Shown here: in pieces, positions 1 through 9,400 of the stretch
Numbering within the stretch: position 1 is the first letter of the stretch
How the letters are laid out: each line of letters begins with the position of its first letter
Source: Cyprinodon diabolis
Taxonomy: Eukaryota > Chordata > Actinopteri > Cyprinodontiformes > Cyprinodontidae
Assembly: GCA_030533445.1 (NCBI GenBank)
Contig: JARPUW010000513.1
Span: 62,001 to 126,000, forward strand
Reading direction: 5' to 3'
DNA length: 64,000 nucleotides
Translations under genes and position numbers: made by a program
Notes under the pieces: model-generated
The model's database searches: none
Told to the model about the DNA's origin: nothing
What the model saw: the letters and a program-made list of their open reading frames with translations, nothing else

Positions 1-454
1 ACGGTTTTTGTATAATCAGACCTCAAGCGCCACAAAGTTTTAGCAAAATCCAGCCTGCTAGAGTGGAGCAACTGAAAAGCTAGAGTGTGAGGCAGGCGTT
101 TTTTAAACACAAAAAAACATTTTAAACTCGCCCTCACGGCCACATATTTATAGCTAGAGTCACCATTTTTGGTCAGTTTGTAGACTGAAATCTCTGGACC
201 CACACAATATCTTCGGAATTACGGTAGGATTAATACTTTTCCTTAAAAACCCTCCAGACCGACCTAAAGTCGATGAAAATCAGAGCCGTTTTTCATTGGT
301 TTTGGAGCAGAAGAGGGGAGAAAAACGAATCAGACTATGTGTTTTAAACTCGTCATAAATATTTTTCTGAATGACACACATACACCAAAGTTGGCATAGT
401 TGGCGTCGAAGGATGACTGACGCTCACGGTGAAAAAATTTTTTGAATAACTCAT
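1..454. repeat. Long module L1 of unit 1
   Basis: Opens with ACGGTTTTTGTATAATCAG and runs to the next ACGGTTTTT at 455. From about 40 to 485 it aligns by eye with 945-1410: the GCCTGCTAGAGTG, CTCGCCCTCACGGCCACATA, TTTGGTCAGTTTGTAGACTG and CTTCGGAATTACGGTAGG tracts occur in both in the same order. Its last 100 bases (TGACACACATACACC through GAATAACTCATACGG) also resemble the ends of the short modules. An internal duplication is clear; no function is implied. Confidence 0.85.
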
Positions 455-686
455 ACGGTTTTTGCTCAGCAGTCGTTTGTTCGGAGGACATTTTAAGCAC
501 CTGAAAGCTGAGTGACAGTGACCTGCTGCAGCTAGCTCAATTAGAAGCTTAGGTGTGATGAAACGTTTTTTCTTTTTCTTTCTCTTCCCATTCAGTTTGT
601 AGATGACCTACAGCCATGAAAGTTACTCCAATTGAAGACAAGATATAGCTGTCGCTTAGATAAAAAGAATTTTTCAGATACCTTTT
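455..686. repeat. Short module S1 of unit 1
   Basis: Opens with ACGGTTTTTGCTCAGCAGTC. It contains a long pyrimidine tract (565-592) ending CATTCAG, then GTAGATGACCTACAG, CATGAAAGTTACTCC and GAATTTTTCAGATACC. It is a diverged copy of the next module: GACCTACAGACATGAAGGTTACCCC and GAATTTTTCAGATATC fall in the same order there. Confidence 0.8.
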
Positions 687-739
687 ACGGTTTTTACTCA
701 GCAGTCGTTTGTGCGGAGGGGTGCTTTAGCAGCTAAAAG
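596..739 (+). other. Potential 144-bp exon between strong splice-site matches
   Basis: A tract of about 25 pyrimidines (CGTTTTTTCTTTTTCTTTCT then CTTCCCATT) ends in CAG at 593-595, a good match to a vertebrate 3' splice site. 144 bases downstream AAAAG is followed by GTGAGTGAG, close to the 5' splice-site consensus. Both sites are kept in every unit. Units 3, 5, 8, 13, 14 and 17 have CAG followed by G, closer still to consensus. The enclosed sequence has stops early in the frames I checked, so any transcript would be non-coding. This is a prediction only. Confidence 0.3.
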
Positions 740-909
740 GTGAGTGAGAGTGAGGTCCTGCAGTTCAAACAAAGGGAGGAGCAGGTGGGCCAACCATTTT
801 GTTTGTGCTTCGTTTTGGGTTGTGAAAGACCTACAGACATGAAGGTTACCCCAGTCTGAGACAAAGGATAGATGTTGCTTTCACTGAAAGAATTTTTCAG
901 ATATCTTTT
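687..909. repeat. Short module S2 of unit 1
   Basis: Opens with ACGGTTTTTACTCAGCAGTC. It then carries GGAGGGGTGCTTTAGCAGC, the splice-donor-like AAAAGGTGAGTGAG, a purine-rich stretch, and the shared module end GACATGAAGGTTACC to TTTTCAGATATC. Relative to S1 its first half is unrelated or strongly diverged, while its last 90 bases match well. Confidence 0.8.
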
Positions 910-1379
910 ACGGTTTTTGCTCAGCAGTCGTTTGTTCGGAGGGTAAGCACCTGGAAGCTAGCTGACAGTTAGCTTCTGCAGCAGCCTGCTAGAGTGCAGC
1001 TGCTGAAATCTTAGTGTGAGGCGGCCATTTTTTTAAGATCAAACATCTTATTCTCGCCCTCACGGCCACATATTTGGAGCTACAGTCACCATTTTTGGTC
1101 AGTTTGTAGACTGAAACCTCTGGACTCACACAATGTCTTCGGAATTACGGTAGGATTAATACTTTTCCTTAAAAACCCTCCAGACCAACCTAAAGTCGAT
1201 GAGAGTTTCAGCCTTTCTCTATTCTTTTTGAGCTGAAGATGGGAGAGAAACGAATCAGACTATGTGTTTTCAACTCGTCATAAATATTTTTCTGAATGAC
1301 ACACATACACCAAAGTTGGTATAGTTGGAGTCGAAGGATTGCTGATGCTCATGGTGAAAATGTTTTTTGAATAACTCCT
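910..1379. repeat. Long module L2 of unit 1
   Basis: Second copy of the long module. It is offset about 909 bp from L1 at its start and about 926 bp after a small internal insertion. Differences from L1 include TTTGGAGCTACAG for TTATAGCTAGAG, AAACCTCTGGACTC for AAATCTCTGGACCC, and AATGTCTTCGG for AATATCTTCGG. The L1/L2 differences recur in every unit, so the duplication predates amplification of the 3.2-kb unit. Confidence 0.85.
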
Positions 1380-1545
1380 ACGGTTTTTGATCAGTAGTCG
1401 TTTGTTCGGTGCCGTTCTTCCCATACAAAAAAGCCTGGGAAGAAGAAACCAATAGTGAGTGCAGCTGTTGTCTGTGTCAGTGAGAGGCTCGTTAAGCGTT
1501 GTCAAGGTTACCAAGCTTCAAACAGATTTTACCTCTGCTGTTTTA
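1380..1545. repeat. Remnant fifth module and linker of unit 1
   Basis: Opens with ACGGTTTTTGATCAGTAGTC, a variant of the shared module start, but passes within about 35 bases into unrelated sequence (TTCTTCCCATACAAAAAAGCC onward). In unit 20 the same position holds a complete extra short module before the same linker, so here the module looks deleted. The linker continues to the GCACATATTAATC tract. Confidence 0.65.
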
Positions 1546-2330
1546 AACAGCACATATTAATCTAATGGAGGGTGAAAGGACTGATTTAACATTGGGAAAT
1601 GGATACTATATGACTGCTGTACATGACACTTCCCTTGCCACTCAGCACTGATAGACTTTCAAAATAAGACTCCAGGGACCCTACAAAATAAAAGCCTCTA
1701 TATTTTTTACATATATTTATTGCCCTATATGGCTCAACATTATGACCCAAACTCAACCCCGTTTTAGAGAATAGACTCTAGGAGACTGTTTAAAACACAC
1801 CCTATAGCAAATTTCAAAATAAAAGCCTCCCATTTCCGCTTCATCTACTGCCCTAATAACATGGAAAAAGAGTGATTTAACGATTGGAAAGTAATCAACT
1901 ATCATTGACGGGTCTGAACATTTTCTATAAACACAACTCTGTTGGACTTTCAAAATAAGACTCCAGGGACCCTACAAAATAAAAGCCTCTAGATTATAGT
2001 AATGCATTAATTGATGCAAATGGCTCAACATTATGACCCAAACTCTTCCAGGTTGTTTTTATTAGACTCTAGTGACCTTTTCAAAACACACCCCAGAGCA
2101 AATTTCACAATAAAAGTCTCCCATTTACTCTGTAATACAGCAACTATTCACCTAATAACATGGAAAACCAGTGATTTAACATTTGGAAATGGATTCTATA
2201 TCACTGCTGGGCGTGACCCATCTTTTGATGCACATTCATGATAGACTTTCAAAATAAGACTACAAGGACTCTACAGAATAAAAGCCTCTTCCTTATACAC
2301 ACTCATACATTCTGGCATATTGCTCATTGC
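1546..2330. repeat. Block of ~145-bp AATAAA-bearing monomers, unit 1
   Basis: GACTTTCAAAATAAGACTCC recurs at 1654, 1945 and 2244 (third copy slightly changed), giving a repeat of 291-299 bp. Each such repeat divides into two diverged halves that share a GACTC start, an AATAAAAGCCTC core and a CCCTAATAACATGG-type end. AATAAA hexamers fall at 1687, 1818, 1978, 2109 and 2277, spaced 131, 160, 131 and 168 bp. The first and last monomers are truncated. AATAAA matches the polyadenylation hexamer, but its regular repetition here reflects the monomer. Confidence 0.8.
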
Positions 2331-2365
2331 CATTGGTGATTTCATCACTGCAATGGCTCTTAGAA

Positions 2366-2566
2366 GGCGGGCGGAGCCCGCCAATGGTAACAGGCGGGCG
2401 GAGCCCGCCAAAGGTGATTACATCACTGCAATGGCTCTTAGCAGGCGGGCGGAGCCCGCCATTGGTGATTTCATCACTGCAATGGCTCTTAGAAGGCGGG
2501 CAGAGCCCGCCATTGGTGATTTTTTTCTTCACTGAGATGGCTCCTAGCAGGCGGGCGAAGCCCGCC
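2366..2566. repeat. 51-bp tandem repeat with GC palindromes, unit 1
   Basis: Palindromes of the form GGCGGGC-nnn-GCCCGCC start at 2366, 2393, 2444, 2495 and 2550 (central bases GGA, GGA, GGA, AGA, GAA). Apart from one short 27-bp step they are separated by 51-55 bp of TGGTGATTTCATCACTGCAATGGCTCTTAG-like sequence, so palindrome and linker together form the tandem unit. Each palindrome can form a 7-bp GC-only hairpin. The cluster gives rise to long but spurious open frames on both strands. Confidence 0.9.
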
Positions 2567-2580
2567 AACTGGGCTTTACC

Positions 2581-2835
2581 CACTGTGTTTCAATATGGAC
2601 AACCCATATTACCCTTGTGCATCATACGCTGTGCACGTCTATTTCCCAGATTTCAGCACAAGTGGCACACAGCTCTCTTTGCCCATGAACTTGCCCTCTT
2701 TCCTTCCCTCAGCAGCCCTCAAAGGCGTAAGCAGTTGGTCTGGGGAGCCCCGACGTCACTTGCCAGGGCCGTATTGGCCCGGTTCCCCAGACGGGCAGTA
2801 GGTGGCCCCCCTCAAAATTTCTTTAGAAATTTTCT
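2581..2835. other. Segment rich in short inverted repeats, unit 1
   Basis: Four perfect short hairpins occur within 245 bp. AATATGG (2592-2598) pairs with CCATATT (2604-2610). TCTGGGG (2739-2745) pairs with CCCCAGA (2785-2791). Nested inside that pair, GGGCC (2766-2770) pairs with GGCCC (2776-2780). AAAATTTCT (2814-2822) pairs with AGAAATTTT (2825-2833). The segment is single copy within the unit. I recognise no gene. It could be the decayed end of a mobile element, but no terminal repeats or target-site duplications are visible. Confidence 0.6.
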
Positions 2836-2839
2836 AGTT

Positions 2840-2900
2840 GGGGGGCCACATGCCGAAGGCATGGCCCACCTACTACTATTGCACATATTTATTCCGCGTA
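2840..2900. repeat. M cassette, unit 1 (one copy)
   Basis: A 61-bp segment from GGGGGGCCACATGCC to ATTCCGCGTA, preceded by TTCTAGTT and followed by an ATT run. It contains CATGCC-GAA-GGCATG. Its ends CCACCTAC and GGGGGGCCAC can pair with GTAGGTGGCCCCCC just upstream (2797-2811). Units lacking it run directly from TTCTAGTT into the ATT run, so it behaves as a discrete insertion or deletion module. Confidence 0.85.
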
Positions 2901-2929
2901 TTATTATTATAATTCTCCCGTATACCCAA

Positions 2930-3075
2930 AACTTCGGCGCGTAACTAGTCCCGCACGGTTTGGCGGATCGGGCCCAAAGTTGGCACACGCGTCGGGACCA
3001 ATGGGGTGATGTGTGCTTGTATAAAACTTTCTCATTAGTCCGAAGGTTTGCGAATTATTAGCGAAAACGTCGCAA
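2930..3075. other. CpG-rich segment with TATAAAA, unit 1
   Basis: About ten CpG dinucleotides lie in roughly 70 bp (2930-3000), far denser than the rest of the unit apart from the GC palindromes. TATAAAA follows at 3020-3026, then further CpGs to about 3072. A promoter is conceivable, driving transcription rightward toward the splice-site pair of the next unit, but no other promoter element is recognisable and no expression evidence is available. Confidence 0.25.
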
Positions 3076-3235
3076 AAAAATCCCATAGGAAATGAATGGG
3101 GAGAGGGAAAAAAAAGCATAAAAAACAGCACTTCACTGTGTCGCCATACATTCACCTAGAAAAACAGTTTGAAGCTCAGTTTGTAGATAAATCCTTCGTC
3201 TATTTAAAACTGAAGACGGTATGTTGATAACTGCT
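3076..3235. other. AT-rich tail joining unit 1 to unit 2
   Basis: Starts with TCCCATAGGAAATGAATGGGG and a run of A (GAAAAAAAAGCATAAAAAAC). It ends in CTGAAGACGGTATGTTGATAACTGCTACGG, which resembles the shared module end found before the other ACGGTTTTT motifs. The first long module of the next unit may therefore be preceded by its own degenerate module end. No gene is seen. Confidence 0.6.
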
Positions 3236-6200
3236 ACGGTTTTTGTATAATCAGACCTCAAGCGCCACAAAGTTTTAGCAAAATCCAGCCTGCTAGAGTG
3301 GAGCAACTGAAAAGCTAGAGTGTGAGGCAGGCGTTTTTTAAACACAAAAAAACATTTTAAACTCGCCCTCACGGCCACATATTTATAGCTAGAGTCACCA
3401 TCTTTGGTCAGTTTGTAGACTGAAATCTCTGGACCCACACAATATCTTCGGAATTACGGTAGGATTAATACTTTTCCTTAAAAACCCTCCAGACCGACCT
3501 AAAGTCGATGAAAATCAGAGCCGTTTTTCATTGGTTTTGGAGCAGAAGAGGGGAGAAAAACGAATCCGACTATGTGTTTTAAACTCGTCATAAATATTTT
3601 TCTGAATGACACACATACACCAAAGTCGGCATAGTTGGAGTCGAAGGATGACTGACGCTCACGGTGAAAAACTTTTTTGAATAACTCATACGGTTTTTGC
3701 TCAGCAGTCGTTTGTTCGGAGGACATTTTAAGCACCAGAAAGCTGAGTGACAGTGACCTGCTGCAGCTAGCTCAATTAGAAGCTTAGGTGTGATGAAACG
3801 TTTTTTCTTTTTCTTTCTCTTCCCATTCAGTTTGTAGATGACCTACAGCCATGAAAGTTACTCCAATTGAAGACAAGATATAGCTGTCGCTTAGATAAAA
3901 ATAATTTTTCAGATACCTTTTACGGTTTTTACTCAGCAGTCGTTTGTTCGGAGGGGTGCTTTAGCAGCTAAAAGGTGAGTGAGAGTGAGGTCCTGCAGTT
4001 AAAAGAAAGGGAGGAGCAGGTGGGCCAACCATTTTGTTTGTGCTTCGTTTTGGGTTGTGAAAGACCTACAGACATGAAGGTTACCCCAGTCTGAGACAAA
4101 GGATAGATGTTGCTTTCACTGAAAGAATTTTTCAGATATCTTTTACGGTTTTTGCTCAGCAGTCGTTTGTTCGGAGGGTAAGCACCTGGAAGCTAGCTGA
4201 CAGTTAGCTTCTGCAGCAGCCTGCTAGAGTGCAGCTGCTGAAATCTTAGTGTGAGGCGGCCATTTTTTTCAGATCAAACATCTTATTCTCGCCCTCACGG
4301 CCACATATTTGGAGCTACAGTCACCATTTTTGGTCAGTTTGTAGACTGAAACCTCTGGACTCACACAATGTCTTCGGAATTACGGTAGGATTAATACTTT
4401 TCCTTAAAAACCCTCCAGACCAACCTAAAGTCGATGAGAGTTTCAGCCTTTCTCTATTCTTTTTGAGCTGAAGATGGGAGAGAAACGAATCAGACTATGT
4501 GTTTTCAACTCGTCATAAATATTTTTCTGAATGACACACATACACCAAAGTTGGTATAGTTGGAGTCGAAGGATTGCTGATGCTCATGGTGAAAATGTTT
4601 TTTGAATAACTCATACGGTTTTTGATCAGTAGTCGTTTGTTCGGTGCCGTTCTTCCCATACAAAAAAGCCTGGGAAGAAGAAACCAATAGTGAGTGCAGC
4701 TGTTGTCTGTGTCAGTGAGAGGCTCGTTAAGCGTTGTCAAGGTTACCAAGCTTCAAACAGATTTTACCTCTGCTGTTTTAAACAGCACATATTAATCTAA
4801 TGGAGGGTGAAAGGACTGATTTAACATTGTGAAATGGATACTATATGACTGCTGTCCATGACACTTCCCTTGCCACTCAGCACTGATAGACTTTCAAAAT
4901 AAGACTCCAGGGACCCTACAAAATAAAAGCCTCTATATTTTTTACATATATTTATTGCCCTATATGGCTCAACATTATGACCCAAACTCAACCCCGTTTT
5001 AGAGAATAGACTCTAGGAGACTGTTTAAAACACACCCTATAGCAAATTTCAAAATAAAAGCCTCCCATTTCCGCTTCATCTACTGCCCTAATAACATGGA
5101 AAAAGAGTGTTTTAACGATTGGAAAGTAATCAACTATCATTGACGGGTCTGAACATTTTCTATAAACACAACTCTGTTGGACTTTCAAAATAAGACTCCA
5201 GGGACCCTACAAAATAAAAGCCTCTAGATTATACTAATGCATTAATTGATGCAAATGGCTCAACATTATGACCCAAACTCTTCCAGGTTGTTTTTATTAG
5301 ACTCTAGTGACCTTTTCAAAACACACCCAGAGCAAATTTCACAATAAAAGTCTCCCATTTACTCTGTAATACAGCAACTATTCACCTAATAACATGGAAA
5401 ACCAGTGATTTAACATTTGGAAATGGATTCTATATCACTGCTGGGCGTGACCCATCTTTTGATGCACATTCATGATAGACTTTCAAAATAAGACTACAAG
5501 GACTCTACAGAATAAAAGCCTCTTCCTTATACACACTCATACATTCTGGCATATTGCTCATTGCCATTGGTGATTTCATCACTGCAATGGCTCTTAGAAG
5601 GCGGGCGGAGCCCGCCAATGGTAACAGGCGGGCGGAGCCTGCCAAAGGTGATTACATCACTGCAATGGCTCTTAGCAGGCGGGCGGAGCCCGCCATTGGT
5701 GATTTCATCACTGCAATGGCTCTTAGAAGGCGGGCAGAGCCCGCCATTGGTGATTTTTTTCTTCACTGAGATGGATCCCAGAAGGCGGGCGAAGCCCGCA
5801 AACTGGGCTTTACCCACTGTGTTTCAATATTGACAACCCATATTACCCTTGTGCATCATACGCTGTGCACGTCTATTTCCCAGATTTCAGCACAAGTGGC
5901 ACACAGCTCTCTTTGCCCATGAACTTGCCCTCTTTCCTTCCCTCAGCAGCCCTCAAAGGCGTAAGCAGTTGGTCTGGGGAGCCCCGACGTCACTTGCCAG
6001 GGCCGTATTGGCCCGGTTCCCCAGACGGGCAGTAGGTGGCCCCCCTCAAAATTTCTTTAGAAATTTTCTAGTTGGGGGGCCACATGCCGAAGGCATGGCC
6101 CACCTACTACTATTGCACATATTTATTCCGCGTATTATTATTATTATTATAATTCTCCCGTATACCCAAAACTTCGGCACGTAACTAGTCCCGCACGGTT

Positions 6201-6475
6201 TGGCGGATCGGGCCCAAAGTTGGCACACGCGTCGGGACCAATGGGGTGATGTGTGCTTGTATAAAACTTTCTCATTAGTCCGAAGGTTTGCGAATTATTA
6301 GCGAAAACGTCGCAAAAAAATCCCATAGGAAATGAATGGGGAGAGGAAAAAAAAAGCATAAAAAACAGCACTTCACTGTGTCGGCATACATTCACCTAGA
6401 AAAACAGTTTGAAGCTCAGTTTGTAGATAAATCCTTCGTCTATTTAAAACTGAAGACGGTATGTTGATAACTGCT
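3236..6475. repeat. Satellite unit 2 (3240 bp)
   Basis: Private markers include CACCATCTTTGG near 3398 and AGCACCAGAAAGC near 3731. GC-palindrome cluster 5600-5800: one arm is changed to GCCTGCC near 5637 and the fifth palindrome ends GCCCGCA. The AATATGG hairpin is broken to AATATTG near 5827. One M cassette is followed by five ATT steps. The fifth-palindrome variant (GATCCCAGAAGG) is shared with units 9 and 11. Confidence 0.95.
6074..6134. repeat. M cassette, unit 2 (one copy)
   Basis: Same 61-bp sequence as in unit 1, between TTCTAGTT and a longer ATT run that ends in ATAATTCTCCCG. Confidence 0.85.
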
Positions 6476-9400
6476 ACGGTTTTTGTATAATCAGACCTCA
6501 AGCGCCACAAAGTTTTAGCAAAATCCAGCCTGCTAGAGTGGAGCAACTGAAAAGCTAGAGTGTGAGGCAGGCGTTTTTTAAACACAAAAAAACATTTTAA
6601 ACTCGCCCTCACGGCCACATATTTATAGCTAGAGTCACCATTTTTGGTCAGTTTGTAGACTGAAATCTCTGGACCCACACAATATCTTCGGAATTACGGT
6701 AGGATTAATACTTTTCCTTAAAAACCCTCCAGACCGACCTAAAGTCGATGAAAATCAGAGCCGTTTTTCATTGGTTTTGGAGCAGAAGAGGGGAGAAAAA
6801 CGAATCAGACTATGTGTTTTAAACTCGTCATAAATATTTTTCTGAATGACACACATACACCAAAGTTGGCATAGTTGGAGTCGAAGGATGGCTGACGCTC
6901 ACGGTGAAAAAATATTTTGAATAACTCATACGGTTTTTGCTCAGCAGTCGTTTGTTCGGAGGACATTTTAAGCAGCTGAAAGCTGGGGGAGAGTGTCCTG
7001 CTGCAGCTAGCTCAATTAGAAGATCAGGTGTGACAAAACGTTTTTTCTTTTTCTTTCTCTTCCCATTCAGGTTGTAGATGACCTACAGCCATGAAAGTTA
7101 CTCCAATTGAAGACAAGATATAGCTGTCGCTTAGATAAAAATAATTTTTCAGATACCTTTTACGGTTTTTACTCAGCAGTCGTTTGTTCGGAGGGGTGCT
7201 TTAGCAGCTAAAAGGTGAGTGAGAGTGAGGTCCTGCAGTTAAAAGAAAGGGAGGAGCAGGTGGGCCAACCATTTTGTTTGTGCTTCGTTTTGGGTTGTGA
7301 AAGACCTACAGACATGAAGGTTACCCCAGTCTGAGACAAAGGATAGATGTTGCTTTCACTGAAAGAATTTTTCAGATATCTTTTACGGTTTTTGCTCAGC
7401 AGTCGTTTGTTCGGAGGGTAAGCACCTGGAAGCTAGCTGACAGTTAGCTTCTGCAGCAGCCTGCTAGAGTGCAGCTGCTGAAATCTTAGTGTGAGGCGGC
7501 CATTCTTTTAAGATCAAACATCTTATTCTCGCCCTCACGGCCACATATTTGGAGCTACAGTCACCATTTTTGGTCAGTTTGTAGACTGAAACCTCTGGAC
7601 TCACACAATGTCTTCGGAATTACGGTAGGATTAATACTTTTCCTTAAAAACCGTCCAGACCAACCTAAAGTCGATGAGAGTTTCAGCCTTTCTCTATTCT
7701 TTTTGAGCTGAAGATGGGAGAGAAACGAATCAGACTATGTGTTTTCAACTCGTCATAAATATTTTTCTGAATGACACACATACACCAAAGTTGGTATAGT
7801 TGGAGTCGAAGGATTGCTGATGCTCATGGTGAAAATGTTTTTTGAATAACTCATACGGTTTTTGATCAGTAGTCGTTTGTTCGGTGCCGTTCTTCCCATA
7901 CAAAAAAGCCTGGGAAGAAGAAACCAATAGTGAGTGCAGCTGTTGTCTGTGTCAGTGAGAGGCTCGTTAAGCGTTGTCAAGGTTACCAAGCTTCAAACAG
8001 ATTTTACCTCTGCTGTTTTAAACAGCACATATTAATCTAATGGAGGGTGAAAGGACTGATTTAACATTGGGAAATGGATACTATATGACTGCTGTCCATG
8101 ACACTTCCCTTGCCACTCAGCACTGATAGACTTTCAAAATAAGACTCCAGGGACCCTACAAAATAAAAGCCTCTATATTTTTTACATATATTTATTGCCC
8201 TATATGGCTCAACATTATGACCCAAACTCAACCCCGTTTTAGAGAATAGACTCTAGGAGACTGTTTAAAACACACCCTGTAGCAAATTTCAAAATAAAAG
8301 CCTCCCATTTCCGCTTCATCTACTGCCCTAATAACATGGAAAAAGAGTGATTTAACGATTGGAAAGTAATCAACTATCATTGACGGGTCTGAACATTTTC
8401 TATAAACACAACTCTGTTGGACTTTCAAAATAAGACTCCAGGGACCCTACAAAATAAAAGCCTCTAGATTATACTAATGCATTAATTGATGCAAATGGCT
8501 CAACATTATGACCCAAACTCTTCCAGGTTGTTTTTATTAGACTCTAGTGACCTTTTCAAAACACACCCAGAGCAAATTTCACAATAAAAGTCTCCCATTT
8601 ACTCTGTAATACAGCAACTATTCACCTAATAACATGGAAAACCAGTGATTTAACATTTGGAAATGGATTCTATATCACTGCTGGGCGTGACCCATCTTTT
8701 GATGCACATTCATGATAGACTTTCAAAATAAGACTACAAGGACTCTACAGAATAAAAGCCTCTTCCTTATACACACTCATACATTCTGGCATATTGCTCA
8801 TTGCCATTGGTGATTTCATCACTGCAATGGCTCTTAGAAGGCGGGCGGAGCCCGCCAATGGTAACAGGCGGGCGGAGCCCGCCAAAGGTGATTACATCAC
8901 TGCAATGGCTCTTAGCAGGCGGGCGGAGCCCGCCATTGGTGATTTCATCACTGCAATGGCTCTTAGAAGGCGGGCAGAGCCCGCCATTGGTGATTTTTTT
9001 CTTCACTGAGATGGCTCCTAGCAGGCGGGCGAAGCCCGCCAACTGGGCTTTACCCACTGTGTTTCAATATGGACAACCCATATTACCCTTGTGCATCATA
9101 CGCTGTGCACGTCTATTTCCCAGATTTCAGCACAAGTGGCACACAGCTCTCTTTGCCCATGAACTTGCCCTCTTTCCTTCCCTCAGCAGCCCTCAAAGGC
9201 GTAAGCAGTTGGTCTGGGGAGCCCCGACGTCACTTGCCAGGGCCGTATTGGCCCGGTTCCCCAGACGGGCAGTAGGTGGCCCCCCTCAAAATTTCTTTAG
9301 AAATTTTCTAGTTATTATAATTCTCCCGTATACCCAAAACTTCGGCGCGTAACTAGTCCCGCACGGTTTGGCGGATCGGGCCCAAAGTTGGCACACGCGT

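Larger units (their letters stand above)
1..3235. repeat. Satellite unit 1 (3235 bp)
   Basis: Reference unit for the map given here. It carries rare markers shared only with unit 19: AGTTGGCGTCG near 385, GTTTGTGCGG near 710, CTCCTACGG near 1376, TGTACATGAC near 1618 and GATTATAGTAATGC near 1993. It has one M cassette (2840-2900) followed by a short ATT run. The GC-palindrome cluster is at 2366-2566. It has the four-C variant of CACACCCCAGAG near 2090, which adds one base relative to many units. Confidence 0.95.

Noticed and set aside
2495..2527. GC hairpin followed by a T run, like an intrinsic bacterial terminator
   Set aside because: The T run lies more than ten bases after the stem and the array is eukaryotic satellite DNA.
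2366..2566. CRISPR-like regularly spaced palindromes
   Set aside because: The sequences between palindromes are repeats of one another, not unique spacers; no cas genes are present and the context is eukaryotic.
2293..2583. 96-codon minus-strand frame repeated in most units
   Set aside because: It is the antisense reading of the 51-bp palindrome ladder, where a period divisible by three keeps frames open automatically. No coding signature is seen.
2916..2932. Possible CENP-B box on the reverse strand (CCCGTATACCCAAAA)
   Set aside because: It has CCCG and the internal T but AAAA where CGAA is required, so two essential positions fail. No better match was found in the unit.
1..3235. Ribosomal, 5S, snRNA, histone or tRNA gene cluster
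   Set aside because: I looked for 5S internal control sequences, tRNA B boxes (GGTTCGAATCC) and histone motifs on both strands and saw none.
1..3235. Whole unit as a tandemly inserted transposon
   Set aside because: No terminal inverted or long terminal repeats, no target-site duplications at unit junctions and no transposase or reverse transcriptase coding; uninterrupted head-to-tail order fits a satellite.
2907..3438. Two overlapping minus-strand frames of 82 and 101 codons conserved in nearly every unit
   Set aside because: Conservation equals overall DNA identity between units. The products are low-complexity translations of AT-rich tail and module sequence without recognisable domains.
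3499..3735. Minus-strand frame with QKPYELFKK, similar to a frame in the other long module (4505-4687)
   Set aside because: The resemblance follows from the DNA duplication of the long modules. In most units the first version is broken by stops and differences are not concentrated at third positions. No known family recognised.
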